A stretch of DNA of 64,000 nucleotides from Serpentinimonas barnesii (GCF_000696225.1 NZ_BAWN01000006.1:62001-126000), one strand, 5' to 3'. Positions 19,912 to 28,766 are shown, counted from the stretch's first letter. A program made the numbers and translations. The notes: generated from the sequence alone by a model not told the origin.

Positions 19912-20765
19912 CGATTCGCCTCTCGATCCACCGCATCGTGCTGTGGACTTTGCTGCTGGTGTTTGCGCTGTGGTTTTTGGCGCCTTTGTATGTGATGCTG
20001 GTGACCTCGCTCAAAGACGCCGAGCAGTTGCGTGCCGGCAATTTGCTCAGCCTACCGACCGACCCGACCCTGTACGCCTGGTTCAAGGCCTGGGGTTCGG
20101 CCTGCACCGGGGTGCAGTGCGAGGGTTTGCAGCCCTTTTTCTGGAACTCGGTGCTGATGGTGGTGCCAGCGGTGCTGATTTCCACCTTCATAGGTGCCCT
20201 CAATGGCTATGTGCTGAGCAAATGGCGCTTTCGGGGCAGCGAGTTGCTGTTTGCTTTCATGCTGTTTGGCGTGTTCATGCCGATGCAAGTGGTGCTGCTG
20301 CCCATGAGCCAGGTGCTGGGCTGGCTGGGCCTGGCGAGTTCGATCTGGGGCCTGATTCTGGTGCACGTGCTGGCCGGCATTCCCACCACCACCCTGTTTT
20401 TCCGCAACTACTATGTGGGCTTGCCGGATGAGCTGATCAAGGCGGCGCAGCTTGATGGGGCCACCTTTTGGCAGATTTTCTGGCTTATTGTGGTGCCGCT
20501 CTCGACCCCGATCATCGTGGTGACGCTGATTTGGCAATTCACCAACATCTGGAATGATTTTTTGTATGGCGTGGTGTTTTCCGATTCCGGCAGCATGCCG
20601 GTCACGGTGGGCCTCAACAACCTAGCCAACACTTCGGGCGTGGTCAAGGAGTACAACGTGGAAATGGCGGCGGCGCTGATTGCCGCGCTGCCGACATTGA
20701 TCATTTACATTGTGGCGGGCAAGTTCTTTTTGCGCGGTTTGACCGCCGGTGCGGTGAAAGGTTGA
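19908..20765 (+). CDS. gtsC: Sugar ABC transporter permease (GtsC-like)
   Basis: A 285-residue permease of the MalG/UgpE family, the second channel subunit. Six helices are predictable, beginning with LWTLLLVFALWFLAPLYVML, and the EAA motif is PDELIKAAQLDGATFWQIFW. The ATG overlaps the gtsB stop (ATGA, 19908-19911), so the two permeases are translationally coupled and made in equal amounts. The ATPase gene follows after three bases. Confidence 0.92.
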   Translation: MTIRLSIHRIVLWTLLLVFALWFLAPLYVMLVTSLKDAEQLRAGNLLSLPTDPTLYAWFKAWGSACTGVQCEGLQPFFWNSVLMVVPAVLISTFIGALNGYVLSKWRFRGSELLFAFMLFGVFMPMQVVLLPMSQVLGWLGLASSIWGLILVHVLAGIPTTTLFFRNYYVGLPDELIKAAQLDGATFWQIFWLIVVPLSTPIIVVTLIWQFTNIWNDFLYGVVFSDSGSMPVTVGLNNLANTSGVVKEYNVEMAAALIAALPTLIIYIVAGKFFLRGLTAGAVKG

Positions 20766-20768
20766 TTC

Positions 20769-21839
20769 ATGGGTGCGTTGAGCATTAAGCAAATTCACAA
20801 ATCCTTCAATGCCACCACGCAGGTGCTAAAGGGCATCGATCTGGAGATCGAGAAGGGTGAGTTCCTGATTCTGGTCGGGCCCTCGGGCTGTGGCAAATCC
20901 ACCTTGCTTAGCATGATTGCCGGCCTTGATGCCCCCACCTCTGGCCGCATCTATATCGGTGAACGCGATGTCACCGATCTGCCCAGCAAAGATCGTGACA
21001 TTGCCATGGTGTTTCAGAGCTACGCCCTGTACCCCAACATGACGGTGGCCCGAAACATTGCCTTTGGGCTGGAAATTCGCAAAATCCCCAAGGCCGAGCG
21101 CGAGGCGGCGGTGCAGCGGGTGGCGCAAATGCTGCAAATCGGGCATTTGCTGGACCGCAAGCCGGGCCAGCTCTCGGGCGGGCAACGCCAGCGCGTGGCC
21201 ATGGGGCGTGCCTTGGCGCGCGACCCGGTGTTGTTTCTCTTTGACGAACCGCTGTCCAACCTCGACGCCAAATTGCGCGTCGAGATGCGCGCCGAGATCA
21301 AGCAATTGCACCAGCGCACCCGCACCACCACGGTGTACGTGACGCACGATCAGGTGGAGGCCATGACGCTGGGCGACCGCATCGCCGTCATGAAAGACGG
21401 CTTGGTGCAGCAGTTTGGCACACCGGCGCAAATTTATCGCCAGCCCGCCAACCGCTTCGTGGCCGAATTCATTGGTTCACCGGCCATGAACATGGTCGAT
21501 GCCGCTTTCGTGGGCGATCAACTGACTGTTCGTGGCGTGACGCTCGATCTCGATGCACAACAGGCCCAGGCCGTGCGCCGTCACCCCAACAGCGAACTGG
21601 TGTTTGGGCTGCGCCCAGAAAACCTCAGCTTTGCCGAGTCCGGCTTGCCCGGCACCCTGACCATGATCGAGCCCACCGGGCCAGAGTCTTACGCCACGGT
21701 GGACACCGCGGTGGGCTTGCTCACGGCGCGCGTACCGGGCTTGCTCAATGCCCGGGTGGGCGAGCGCGTGTGCGTGCGTTGGGATCCAAGCGAGGCGCAC
21801 CTGTTCGACCGCCACAGCGGCCAACGGCTGGTGCTTTAA
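20769..21839 (+). CDS. gtsD: Sugar ABC transporter ATP-binding protein (MalK/UgpC type)
   Basis: A 356-residue ATPase of the CUT1 importer family. Walker A is GPSGCGKST (about residues 37-45), the signature LSGGQRQRVAMGRALARDP, Walker B LFLFDEPLSNLDA, and the switch His is in VYVTHDQVEAM. The C-terminal third is a TOBE/OB regulatory domain (LVFGLRPENLSF), as in MalK and UgpC. It powers the GtsBC channel. Proteins of this family are often shared between several sugar importers. Confidence 0.92.
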   Translation: MGALSIKQIHKSFNATTQVLKGIDLEIEKGEFLILVGPSGCGKSTLLSMIAGLDAPTSGRIYIGERDVTDLPSKDRDIAMVFQSYALYPNMTVARNIAFGLEIRKIPKAEREAAVQRVAQMLQIGHLLDRKPGQLSGGQRQRVAMGRALARDPVLFLFDEPLSNLDAKLRVEMRAEIKQLHQRTRTTTVYVTHDQVEAMTLGDRIAVMKDGLVQQFGTPAQIYRQPANRFVAEFIGSPAMNMVDAAFVGDQLTVRGVTLDLDAQQAQAVRRHPNSELVFGLRPENLSFAESGLPGTLTMIEPTGPESYATVDTAVGLLTARVPGLLNARVGERVCVRWDPSEAHLFDRHSGQRLVL

Positions 21840-21842
21840 GGC

Positions 21843-22928
21843 ATGTCGCATTCAGCCGCCACCGGCGTGGCTCTGGTGGGCTGGGGCTACGCCGGCGCCA
21901 CCCTGCACGCCCCCCTGATTGCCGCCACCAGCGGCCTCAAACTGGTGGCGGTGGCGAGCAGCCGCCACGCGGGCCCGCCTGCATCCCTGACACCCGCGCT
22001 TGCGGCGGCGCTTGCGGGTTGTGCTTGGTTGCCCGATCTGGCGTCTGTGCTGGCGCTGCCCGAGGTGCAACTGGTGGTGCTGGCAACCCCCAACCAGACC
22101 CATTTTCCGCTGGCCCAGATGGCGCTGGCGGCCGGCAAGCATGTGCTGATCGACAAGCCCTTTGCGCTCACCTTGGCGCAGGCCGATGCCCTGATCGCGC
22201 AAGCGCAGGCCACGCAGCGCCTGCTGACGGTGTTTCACAACCGGCGTTGGGACAGCGATTTCATCGAGTTGCAGCAGGTGCTGGCCGAGGGCTGCCTGGG
22301 GCGGGTGACGCATGTGGAATCGCACCTAGACCGCTTTCGGCCGCAGGTGCGCGAGCGCTGGCGCGAATCCGCCCAGCCTGGGGCCGGCTTGTGGTTTGAC
22401 TTGGGGCCGCACTTGCTCGATCAGGCCTTGCAGTTGTTTGGCGAGCCCGAATCGATCCAACTCCACACCCAGCGCCAGCGCGACGGCGCCTTGTGCGACG
22501 ACTGGTTTCACGCCCTGCTGCGCTATCCGCGGCATTGCATGGTCTTGCATGCCAGTGTGTTGGCCGCGCAGCCCGCACCTCGCTGGACCGTGCACGGCAC
22601 CCATGGCAGCTACCTGCGCCAGCAAGGCGATGGGCAAGAAGAGGCCCTTAAGGCGGGTCGCATGCCGGCGCTGGATGCGCGCTGGGGGCAGGGCGATGCA
22701 CCGGGGGCGCTTACGCTGGCGCAGCCCGATGGCGCCCTGGCTGCGGCGGCGCCGCTTTCCGAAGGCGCGGGCGACTGGCGCCATTTTTACGCCGGTGTGT
22801 GCGCGGCGCTGGCAGGTCGCGTGGCGGCGCCCCCGGTGACGGCGCAGCAGGCCCGCTGCGTGATGGACTGGCTCGAACGCGGTTGGGGCAGCCAGTCGTC
22901 AGCCCATGCCGGGCAAGCGGGTTCCTGA
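21843..22928 (+). CDS. Gfo/Idh/MocA-family oxidoreductase
   Basis: A 361-residue NAD(P)-dependent oxidoreductase resembling the YdgJ/YvaA branch. The Rossmann fold is VALVGWGYAGATLHAPLI, followed by VVLATPNQTHFPLAQMAL and the conserved dipeptide region HVLIDKPFAL whose Lys is catalytic in the family. HNRRWDSDF and WFDLGPHLLDQAL are typical of this branch. Substrate is not known; probably a sugar or sugar derivative, as the gene sits three bases after the transporter ATPase and 57 bp before glucokinase. A mislabelled biliverdin reductase-like function is less likely in this setting. Confidence 0.85.
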   Translation: MSHSAATGVALVGWGYAGATLHAPLIAATSGLKLVAVASSRHAGPPASLTPALAAALAGCAWLPDLASVLALPEVQLVVLATPNQTHFPLAQMALAAGKHVLIDKPFALTLAQADALIAQAQATQRLLTVFHNRRWDSDFIELQQVLAEGCLGRVTHVESHLDRFRPQVRERWRESAQPGAGLWFDLGPHLLDQALQLFGEPESIQLHTQRQRDGALCDDWFHALLRYPRHCMVLHASVLAAQPAPRWTVHGTHGSYLRQQGDGQEEALKAGRMPALDARWGQGDAPGALTLAQPDGALAAAAPLSEGAGDWRHFYAGVCAALAGRVAAPPVTAQQARCVMDWLERGWGSQSSAHAGQAGS

Positions 22929-22985
22929 TGCCGGGTCTGGCGCCATCTGTGCAAGACTCCCGATGAATTTGACTGGAAGCACCCG

Positions 22986-23987
22986 ATGTCACACGACCCC
23001 CACGCCCCGCGGCTGCTGGCCGACATAGGCGGCACCAATGCCCGCTTTGCTTGGCAGGCCGGTTCGGGTGCCACGCCCGAGGCGCTGCAAACGCTGCCCT
23101 GTGCCGACTACGCCACGCTGGAACTGGCCATGCAGGCTTATCTGGAGCGGGTGCAGCGGCCACGCCCCTTGTTGGCGGCTTTGGCGATTGCCAACCCGGT
23201 ACACGGCGACCGGGTGCGCATGACCAATCACCACTGGTCGTTTTCGATTGCCGAGTTGCGCCAGCGCATGGGCTTGCAGCGGCTCGAGGTGCTGAACGAC
23301 TTTGCCGCGCTGGCCTTGGCCTTGCCCGACCTGTTGCCGAGCGAGAAGCGCTTGCTGGCGGGTTGCAACCCTGCCCCGGACGCCGATGTTCAGGACGGCC
23401 CAAACAGAGCAAACGGCCCGCTGGCCCTGATCGGCGCCGGCACCGGCTTGGGCGTATCGGGCCTGCTGCCCTTGCCCAACGGCGGCTGGCTGCCGATTGC
23501 GGGGGAAGGCGGGCACGTGACGCTAGCGGCCAGCAACGCCCGCGAACAACAGGTGCTCGAGGCCTTGCAGCAGCGCCACGGCCACGTGTCGGCCGAGCGG
23601 GCCATCAGCGGCGCAGGCTTGGTCGATTTGTACCAGGCCCTGTGCCGGGCCGAGGCCAGCCAGCCGCACGACTGGGGGGCGGCGGAAATCAGCGTTGCAG
23701 CCCTGCAAGGCCACACCCAGGCGCGCGCCGCGCTTGAGCTGTTCTGCGCCTTCCTTGGAACGGTGGCGGGCAATCTGGCGCTGACCTTGGGCGCGCGCGG
23801 TGGTCTCTACATCGGTGGGGGCATCGTGCCCAAACTCGGGGCGTTTTTTGATCAGTCCGCATTCCGCGAGCGCTTCGTCGCCAAGGGGCGCTTTCGGGCT
23901 TATCTGGAATCGATACCGGTGTGGGTGATCGTGGCCGAGCAGTCGCCGGCCCTTCGCGGCGCAGCCCGGGTGCTGGAGCGGCTTTGA
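22986..23987 (+). CDS. glk: Glucokinase
   Basis: A 333-residue bacterial glucokinase of the ROK-independent (Glk, PF02685) family that phosphorylates glucose at the expense of ATP. The phosphate-binding motif is LLADIGGTNARFAW at the N-terminus, the sugar-binding VLNDFAALALALP contains the catalytic Asp, and IGAGTGLGVSGLLP with AGEGGHVTLA completes the active site. It supplies glucose-6-phosphate to Zwf. The last gene of the plus-strand sugar uptake operon; it converges on hexR with only 12 bp between stops. Confidence 0.94.
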   Translation: MSHDPHAPRLLADIGGTNARFAWQAGSGATPEALQTLPCADYATLELAMQAYLERVQRPRPLLAALAIANPVHGDRVRMTNHHWSFSIAELRQRMGLQRLEVLNDFAALALALPDLLPSEKRLLAGCNPAPDADVQDGPNRANGPLALIGAGTGLGVSGLLPLPNGGWLPIAGEGGHVTLAASNAREQQVLEALQQRHGHVSAERAISGAGLVDLYQALCRAEASQPHDWGAAEISVAALQGHTQARAALELFCAFLGTVAGNLALTLGARGGLYIGGGIVPKLGAFFDQSAFRERFVAKGRFRAYLESIPVWVIVAEQSPALRGAARVLERL

Positions 23988-23999
23988 TGCACAGGGGGC

Positions 24000-24848
24000 T
24001 CAGTGGTAGCGCTTGGCGTGCAACTGCGCCTTGATGTCCATCAGCATCGGCTGCAAGCGCGCACTGCCAATGCGCAGCGCCAGGCTGGTGGCCAGAATGT
24101 CGATGATCAGCAAGTGAATCAGGCGCGACGTCATGGGGATGTCTTGCTCGAAGCGCTCGCTGTGGTCGGCCGCCAGATGGATGTCGGTGTGCTCTGCCAA
24201 GGGGCTGGCACTGGCCGTGATCGAGACCGTGGTGGCACCGCGCTGGCGTGCGATTTGTGCGGCATCGAGCAAGTCGCGCGTGCGGCCGGAGTTTGAAATG
24301 ATCAGCGCCACATCGGTCGGGCCGAGTAGGGCTGCGCTCATGACCTGCAAATGCCCGTCGCAGTGCGACAGCGTGTGAATGCCGAGCCGAAACAGCTTGT
24401 GTTGCGCATCTTGGGCCACAATGCCCGAGTTGCCCACGCCGTAGCAGTCGATCCGGCGCCCGTTCTGGTGCGCCCGGTGCATGGCCTGCACCGCTTGCTC
24501 CAGCGCCGCACCGGCCAGGGTTTTGCGGTAGGCCAACAGGGCCGCCATGGTGTTGTCGATCACCTTGAGCGCGAGCTCGGGCACCGCGTCGCGTTCATCC
24601 ACGCTGCGGTGGATGTAGGGCACGCCATCGTTCAAAGTGCCCGCCAGCTTGAGCTTGAAGTCGATCAAGCCCTTGTAGCCCAGGCTGCGGCAAAAGCGCA
24701 CCACCGTCGGTTTGCTCACTTGCGCCAGTTCGGCCAGCGCGCCCACGGGCAGGAGCGAGAAGCGCTGCGGATCTTGCAGCACCAATTCCGCCACCCGGCG
24801 CTCGGCCGCCGAGAGCGAGGGCAGGCTGGCTTGGATGCGGTCGAGCAT
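24000..24848 (-). CDS. hexR: HexR-type RpiR-family transcriptional regulator
   Basis: A 282-residue regulator with an N-terminal RpiR helix-turn-helix (residues 1-77, LAQVSKPTVVRFCRSLGYKG) and a C-terminal SIS sugar-phosphate binding domain (YGVGNSGIVAQDAQHKLFRLG and ISNSGRTRDLLDAAQIARQRGA). This architecture and its place beside glk, tal and the zwf operon fit HexR, which represses glucose genes and is released by KDPG. A close match to its operator precedes zwf. Two tandem repeat units separate it from tal upstream, so it may share the tal transcript. Confidence 0.9.
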   Translation of the reverse strand: MLDRIQASLPSLSAAERRVAELVLQDPQRFSLLPVGALAELAQVSKPTVVRFCRSLGYKGLIDFKLKLAGTLNDGVPYIHRSVDERDAVPELALKVIDNTMAALLAYRKTLAGAALEQAVQAMHRAHQNGRRIDCYGVGNSGIVAQDAQHKLFRLGIHTLSHCDGHLQVMSAALLGPTDVALIISNSGRTRDLLDAAQIARQRGATTVSITASASPLAEHTDIHLAADHSERFEQDIPMTSRLIHLLIIDILATSLALRIGSARLQPMLMDIKAQLHAKRYH

Positions 24849-25014
24849 CTCAGTGGCGCCCGGCCGTCCGAAGCCACTGAGGCGCCCCCTCGGGGGGCAG
24901 CGAACGCAGTGAGCGTGGGGGCGTGTTCATACTCAGTGGCGCCCGGCCGTCCGAAGCCACTGAGGCGCCCCCTCGGGGGGCAGCGAACGCAGTGAGCGTG
25001 GGGGCATGTTCATC
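24849..25014 (-). repeat. Tandem pair of REP-like units between tal and hexR, copies B1 and B2
   Basis: Two 83 bp units (24849-24931 and 24932-25014) differ at only a few positions. Each holds the palindromic core GCGCCCCCTCGGGGGGCAGC shared with the copies at 2.4, 43.4 and 60.9 kb, plus a small inverted repeat CAGTGGC / GCCACTG. The pair fills almost the whole tal-hexR gap, abuts the hexR start codon and so replaces any ordinary promoter or ribosome binding site region there. Confidence 0.9.
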
Positions 25015-25019
25015 TTTGA

Positions 25020-25976
25020 CTAGCGCCCCTGCTGCGCCGCAATCAGTTGCTCCAGCCGCAGCGAGTCGGCGCAGAAGGCGCGGATGCCTTCGGCCAGTTT
25101 TTCGGTTGCCAGCGCGTCCTCGTTCAAGGCCAAGCGAAAGCTGGCCTGGTCGTGCTGCACGGCTTGCAGATCGAGGGCCAGCGCGGCGGCCGGGTCGAGC
25201 GCGCGCGGCAGCGGCTCGGTGCTGGCCGCCAATTGCGCCAGCAGTTCAGGGCTGATGGTGAGTAGGTCGCAGCCAGCCAGCGCCACGATCTGGCCGGTGT
25301 TGCGAAAGCTCGCCCCCATGATCTCGGTGGCAATGCCAAAGCGCTTGTAGTACTCGAAAATGCGCCGCACCGACTGCACCCCGGGGTCGTGGGCGCCGGC
25401 GCGGGCGGCCTCATCCCACTGGCTGCCGGCCTGTTTTTTGTGCCAGTCGTAAATGCGGCCCACAAAGGGGGAGATAAGCTGCACCCGGGCCTGGGCGCAG
25501 GCCAGTGCCTGGCAAAAAGCGAACAGCAGCGTCAGGTTGGTGCGAATGCCGCGCCGCTCCAGGTGCGCCGCCGCTGCTATGCCCTCCCAGGTGGCGGCGA
25601 TCTTGATCAGCACCCGGTCGATGTGTATGCCTTCGGCCTGGTAGAGCTCGATCAGGCGCTCGGCGCGGGTGATGGTGGCGGCGGCGTCGAAGCTCAGGCG
25701 GGCATCGACTTCGGTCGAAACCCGGCCCGGAATCAGGGCCAGAATTTCGCAGCCAAAGCGCACCAGCAGCCGGTCCACGATTTCGTCGGTGTCGCGCGCG
25801 CCAAAGCGCGCCACGGTCTGCGCCAGCAGCGGGGCGTAGTCGGGTTTTTGCACCGATTTGAGGATCAGCGAGGGGTTGGTGGTTGCATCCTGCGGCTGGA
25901 ACTGCGCCAGTTGCAAAAAATCGCCGGTGTCGGCCACCACGGTGCTGTGCTGCTTGAGGGCCTCGAGTTGGTTCAT
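25020..25976 (-). CDS. tal: Transaldolase
   Basis: A 318-residue class I transaldolase of the non-oxidative pentose phosphate pathway. The N-terminal signature is [18 protein letters not shown] and the Schiff-base Lys is in [16 protein letters not shown] near residue 133; GRIYDWHKK and [13 protein letters not shown] are further conserved blocks. Length matches TalB. It moves a dihydroxyacetone unit from sedoheptulose-7-phosphate to glyceraldehyde-3-phosphate. It lies between aroE and hexR on the same strand. Confidence 0.96.
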   Translation of the reverse strand: MNQLEALKQHSTVVADTGDFLQLAQFQPQDATTNPSLILKSVQKPDYAPLLAQTVARFGARDTDEIVDRLLVRFGCEILALIPGRVSTEVDARLSFDAAATITRAERLIELYQAEGIHIDRVLIKIAATWEGIAAAAHLERRGIRTNLTLLFAFCQALACAQARVQLISPFVGRIYDWHKKQAGSQWDEAARAGAHDPGVQSVRRIFEYYKRFGIATEIMGASFRNTGQIVALAGCDLLTISPELLAQLAASTEPLPRALDPAAALALDLQAVQHDQASFRLALNEDALATEKLAEGIRAFCADSLRLEQLIAAQQGR

Positions 25977-26006
25977 GGTGGGGATGGTGCTTAAGTGGCT
26001 GGCTGG

Positions 26007-26843
26007 TTAGATGAGGGGCAGGCTCAGGCGGTGGATCACCTCGGCGGTGTCCGGGCGCACGCCGCGCCACCAGGCAAAGGCTTCGGCGGCTTGCTCGACC
26101 AGCATGCCCACGCCGTCGGCAAGCTGGTGCACCCCGGCTTGCTGGGCCTGGCGCAAAAAGGGCGTCAGGCCCTTGCCATAGACCATGTCGTAGGCCAGGC
26201 CATCGGGCTTGAAGGCGCGTGCGGGCAGGGGCAGCCCTTCGGCGCTCAGGCTGGCCGAGGTGGCGTTGAGCACCAAGTCGAAGCGCTGCGATCCGATCTC
26301 GTCGTAGCCGCAGGCGGCCAATGTGTTGGCACTGGCCCCTTGGGCGATGAACTCTGCCACCAGCGCTTGGGCTTTGGCCGCGTTGCGGTTGACGACCAGC
26401 AGCAGCCCCGCTTGGGTGCGCAGCAGCGGCAGGATGGCGCCCCGGCTGGCCCCGCCGGCCCCGAGCAGCAGCACCGTGCGCCCGGCCAAACGCTGGCCCA
26501 AGTTGTGGCTGAGGTCGCGCACCAGGCCGCTGCCGTCGAAGTTTTCGGCTAGGCAGCGATCGCCCTCGAACTTGAGCGCGTTGGCGGCCCCGGCGCAGCG
26601 TGCGCTCTCGGCCAGGTGGGTGGCGTAGGCGCAGGCCTCGGGCTTGAAGGGCAGCGTCACGTTCACGCCGCGCCCGCCCTCGGAGCGAAAGCGCTCCACG
26701 GTGGCGGCAAACTGGCCCGCCTCCAAGGGGGCTTCGATCGCCTCGTAGCTCAAGCGCTGGCCGGTGGCGGCGGCAAAGGCGCTGTGGATGACGGGCGATT
26801 TGCTGTGGCCTATGGGGTGGCCAATGACGGCGTAGCGGTCCAT
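26007..26843 (-). CDS. aroE: Shikimate dehydrogenase
   Basis: A 278-residue NADPH-dependent enzyme that reduces 3-dehydroshikimate to shikimate in aromatic amino acid synthesis. The substrate-binding GHPIGHSKSPVIHSAF, the catalytic Lys in VNVTLPFKPEA and the nucleotide loop LLGAGGASRGAILPLL are all present, as is LVLNATSASL. The frame is open far upstream, but the ATG at 26843 (MDRYAVIGHPIGHSKSP) is the normal start; the upstream codons run through the vapBC region. A degenerate copy of its 5' end is found beyond vapBC. Confidence 0.95.
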   Translation of the reverse strand: MDRYAVIGHPIGHSKSPVIHSAFAAATGQRLSYEAIEAPLEAGQFAATVERFRSEGGRGVNVTLPFKPEACAYATHLAESARCAGAANALKFEGDRCLAENFDGSGLVRDLSHNLGQRLAGRTVLLLGAGGASRGAILPLLRTQAGLLLVVNRNAAKAQALVAEFIAQGASANTLAACGYDEIGSQRFDLVLNATSASLSAEGLPLPARAFKPDGLAYDMVYGKGLTPFLRQAQQAGVHQLADGVGMLVEQAAEAFAWWRGVRPDTAEVIHRLSLPLI

Positions 26844-27016
26844 GCGGGGCGGGTAAAAAGGGTGGATTCGGCGTTCAGGCAAACGCCGCATTGTCGCCGA
26901 TGCGCTGGGCCGCGCTCTGGCCGCGCTCAGCCAAAGTAGCGGGTTGGCGCTACATTGAGCCTCAGAAGCCGTGGTCTGACACCCTTCCCCCTCTTTCCCA
27001 TGACCCCTTTCATCCG

Positions 27017-27039
27017 TTGCCATATACAATTGCCATATA
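27017..27039 (+). promoter_or_regulatory. Direct repeat in the vapBC promoter region
   Basis: The ten-base sequence TTGCCATATA occurs at 27017-27026 and again at 27030-27039, a 13 bp period, ending 20 bp before the vapB start. AT-rich direct or inverted repeats in this position are usual binding sites for VapB-VapC autorepression. TTGCCA may also serve as a -35 hexamer. The rest of the 216 bp aroE-vapB gap shows no gene. Confidence 0.5.
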
Positions 27040-27059
27040 TTCGTGACTAGGAGATGGGC

Positions 27060-27296
27060 ATGTCTATCGGCACTGTGTTTGTCAATAACCGCACCCAAGC
27101 TGTGCGCCTCCCATTGGACGTTCGCCTGCCCGAGGGTGTCCACAAGGTAGCAATCCGGGCCAAGGGCAATGAGCGCATCATCGCGCCCTTGGGGCAAACG
27201 TGGGACAGCTTCTTCTTGGGTGGCCCGCCCCAAGTCAGTGACGACTTCTTGCCTGAGCGTGCCACGCAACACCAGTCGGAGCGGGAAGTGCTCTGA
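27060..27296 (+). CDS. vapB: VapB-type antitoxin (AbrB/MazE fold)
   Basis: A 78-residue antitoxin. The N-terminal half SIGTVFVNNRTQAVRLPLDV is the swapped-hairpin AbrB/VapB DNA-binding motif; the acidic, aromatic C-terminus (TWDSFFLGGPP) would wrap the toxin. I chose ATG 27060 because AGGAG (27049-27053) then has six bases spacing; the ATG at 27054 directly abuts that site. The stop shares one base with the vapC ATG. First module of four toxin-antitoxin modules in this window. Confidence 0.85.
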   Translation: MSIGTVFVNNRTQAVRLPLDVRLPEGVHKVAIRAKGNERIIAPLGQTWDSFFLGGPPQVSDDFLPERATQHQSEREVL

Positions 27297-27706
27297 TGCT
27301 GCGCTACCTGCTTGACACCAACATCGTCATCCACGTCTTGAAGCGACGCCCGGTCGAGGTTCTGTCGACCTTCAACGCCCATGCCAGTCGCATGGCCATT
27401 TCTTCCATTACCCTAGCCGAACTTTTGCACGGCGCCGAAAAAAGCAGCCGCGTGAGCGAGAACTTGTCTGCCATCGATGACTTCTGCAGCCGCCTGGTCG
27501 TATTGCCTTATGGTGCCAAGGCCGCACAGCACTATGGCGCCATTCGTGCCGCCTTGGAAAAACTCGGTCAACCCATCGGGGTGAATGACCTGCACATTGC
27601 CGGCCACGCGCGCAGTGAAGGGATGGTTCTGGTGAGCAACAACGTTTCGGAATTTGCGCGCGTTCCTGCGCTCGAGGTAGAGAATTGGGTCCGCGCCCCA
27701 GAGTAA
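27296..27706 (+). CDS. vapC: VapC-type PIN-domain ribonuclease toxin
   Basis: A 136-residue PIN-domain protein. The catalytic acids are expected at Asp of YLLDTNIVI (residue 7), Glu of ITLAELLHGAE, and Asp of GVNDLHIAGHAR; SNNVSEFARVPAL closes the fold. It resembles FitB/VapC toxins that cut tRNA or rRNA when antitoxin is lost. The ATG overlaps the vapB stop by one base (27296). The pair is inserted between aroE and a dioxygenase gene and is flanked by imperfect direct repeats. Confidence 0.9.
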   Translation: MLRYLLDTNIVIHVLKRRPVEVLSTFNAHASRMAISSITLAELLHGAEKSSRVSENLSAIDDFCSRLVVLPYGAKAAQHYGAIRAALEKLGQPIGVNDLHIAGHARSEGMVLVSNNVSEFARVPALEVENWVRAPE

Positions 27707-27772
27707 GTTCACGGGCACAAAATTGGCGGAAATTGGGGTCGGACTACGGATCCATCCCTTAGGTTGGCGTGT

Positions 27773-27878
27773 GATTTGCTGTGGCCTATGGGGGTGGCAA
27801 ATGCTGCATTGGCGCCGATGCGCTGGGTTTGAATCGCAGCGTCAAAGCCCAAACAGCCGGTTTGCGCTACATTGATCC
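27773..27878. repeat. Degenerate copy of the aroE 5' region downstream of vapC
   Basis: Bases 27773-27798 repeat the aroE segment 26797-26821 with one extra G; 27799-27827 repeat 26881-26909 with few changes; and GCGCTACATTGA near 27864-27875 repeats 26948-26959. The order and orientation are kept, with about 60 bp missing between the first two blocks. These are direct repeats that bracket vapBC. No gene is seen between vapC and 27882 apart from this copy. Confidence 0.8.
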
Positions 27879-27881
27879 CCT

Positions 27882-28766
27882 ATGTCTGCTGTATCTGCAC
27901 CCGAACCCGAGCCGGCCACTGCCGCTGCATCCCACGCCGCTCAGCGCCTCAGCCCGGCGCTGTTCATTTCGCACGGCTCGCCCATGCTGGCGCTGGAGCC
28001 TGGCCAGACCGGCCCGGCACTGGCGGCTTGGGCGCGCAGCGAATGCGCGCAGCAGCGGCCCCGCGCCGTGCTGGTGTTGTCGCCGCACTGGATGGCCGAA
28101 TGCGCCGCCGTGATGACGCACCCCCAGCCCGCCACCTGGCACGACTTTGGCGGTTTTCCCGAGCCGCTGTACCGCTTGCAGTACCCGGCCCCGGGCGCAC
28201 CGGCGCTGGCGCAGCAGGTGCTGGACCTGTTGCAAGGGGCGGGCATTGCGGCGCGGGCCGATGCCGAGCGCCCCTTCGACCACGGGGCGTGGGTGCCGCT
28301 GCGTTATCTGCTGCCCGAGGCCGATGTGCCGGTGCTGCAAGTGGCCCTGCCGCACGGCTATGGGCCGGCCGAGGTCTATGCCATGGGGCAAGCGCTGGCC
28401 CCCTTGCGCCAGCAGGGTGTGTGGCTGATCGGCTCGGGCAGCATGACACACAACCTGCACGAATTTTTCACCACCCGCCCGGCGCAAGATGCCGTGCCGG
28501 CCGACTACGTGCCCGCCTTTGCGCGCTGGGTCGAGCAGCGGCTGCTGGCGCAGGAGCGCGAGGCGCTGCTGCACTACCGCGAGCGGGCCCCGCACGCCGC
28601 GCGCGCCCACCCCACCGACGAGCATTTTCTGCCGCTCTTTTTTGCCCTTGGGGCCGCCGCTTGGGGCCAGCCCGGCGGGCCAGACACCCCACCCGCGCAG
28701 CCGCACTACCTTACGCGCGAGGTGATGCACAGCCACCTAGCGATGGATGCGCTGGTTTTTCAGTGA
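27882..28766 (+). CDS. DODA-type (4,5-DOPA-like) extradiol ring-cleavage dioxygenase
   Basis: A 294-residue member of the LigB-superfamily class III dioxygenases related to E. coli YgiD. Likely metal ligands are His of LFISHGSPM, His of VLSPHW and His in the AERPFDHGAWVPLRYL segment, with a further conserved His in GSGSMTHNLHEF. These enzymes cleave DOPA or other catechols between C4 and C5; the natural substrate here is unknown. The first 20 residues are low-complexity. It stands alone, divergent from aroE in the ancestral order. Confidence 0.9.
   Translation: MSAVSAPEPEPATAAASHAAQRLSPALFISHGSPMLALEPGQTGPALAAWARSECAQQRPRAVLVLSPHWMAECAAVMTHPQPATWHDFGGFPEPLYRLQYPAPGAPALAQQVLDLLQGAGIAARADAERPFDHGAWVPLRYLLPEADVPVLQVALPHGYGPAEVYAMGQALAPLRQQGVWLIGSGSMTHNLHEFFTTRPAQDAVPADYVPAFARWVEQRLLAQEREALLHYRERAPHAARAHPTDEHFLPLFFALGAAAWGQPGGPDTPPAQPHYLTREVMHSHLAMDALVFQ

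Noticed and set aside
24849-25014. Two tandem repeat units considered as a CRISPR array
   Set aside because: Only two units without unique spacers; each contains an internal palindrome shared with other loci, which fits a REP-like element.
26844-27272. Upstream extension of the aroE frame through the vapB region
   Set aside because: It would be antisense to vapB and shows no family similarity; the normal AroE start is at 26843.
27781-28113. Frame of 110 codons after vapC
   Set aside because: It begins in the degenerate aroE copy and runs out of frame into the dioxygenase gene; no domain or ribosome binding site.
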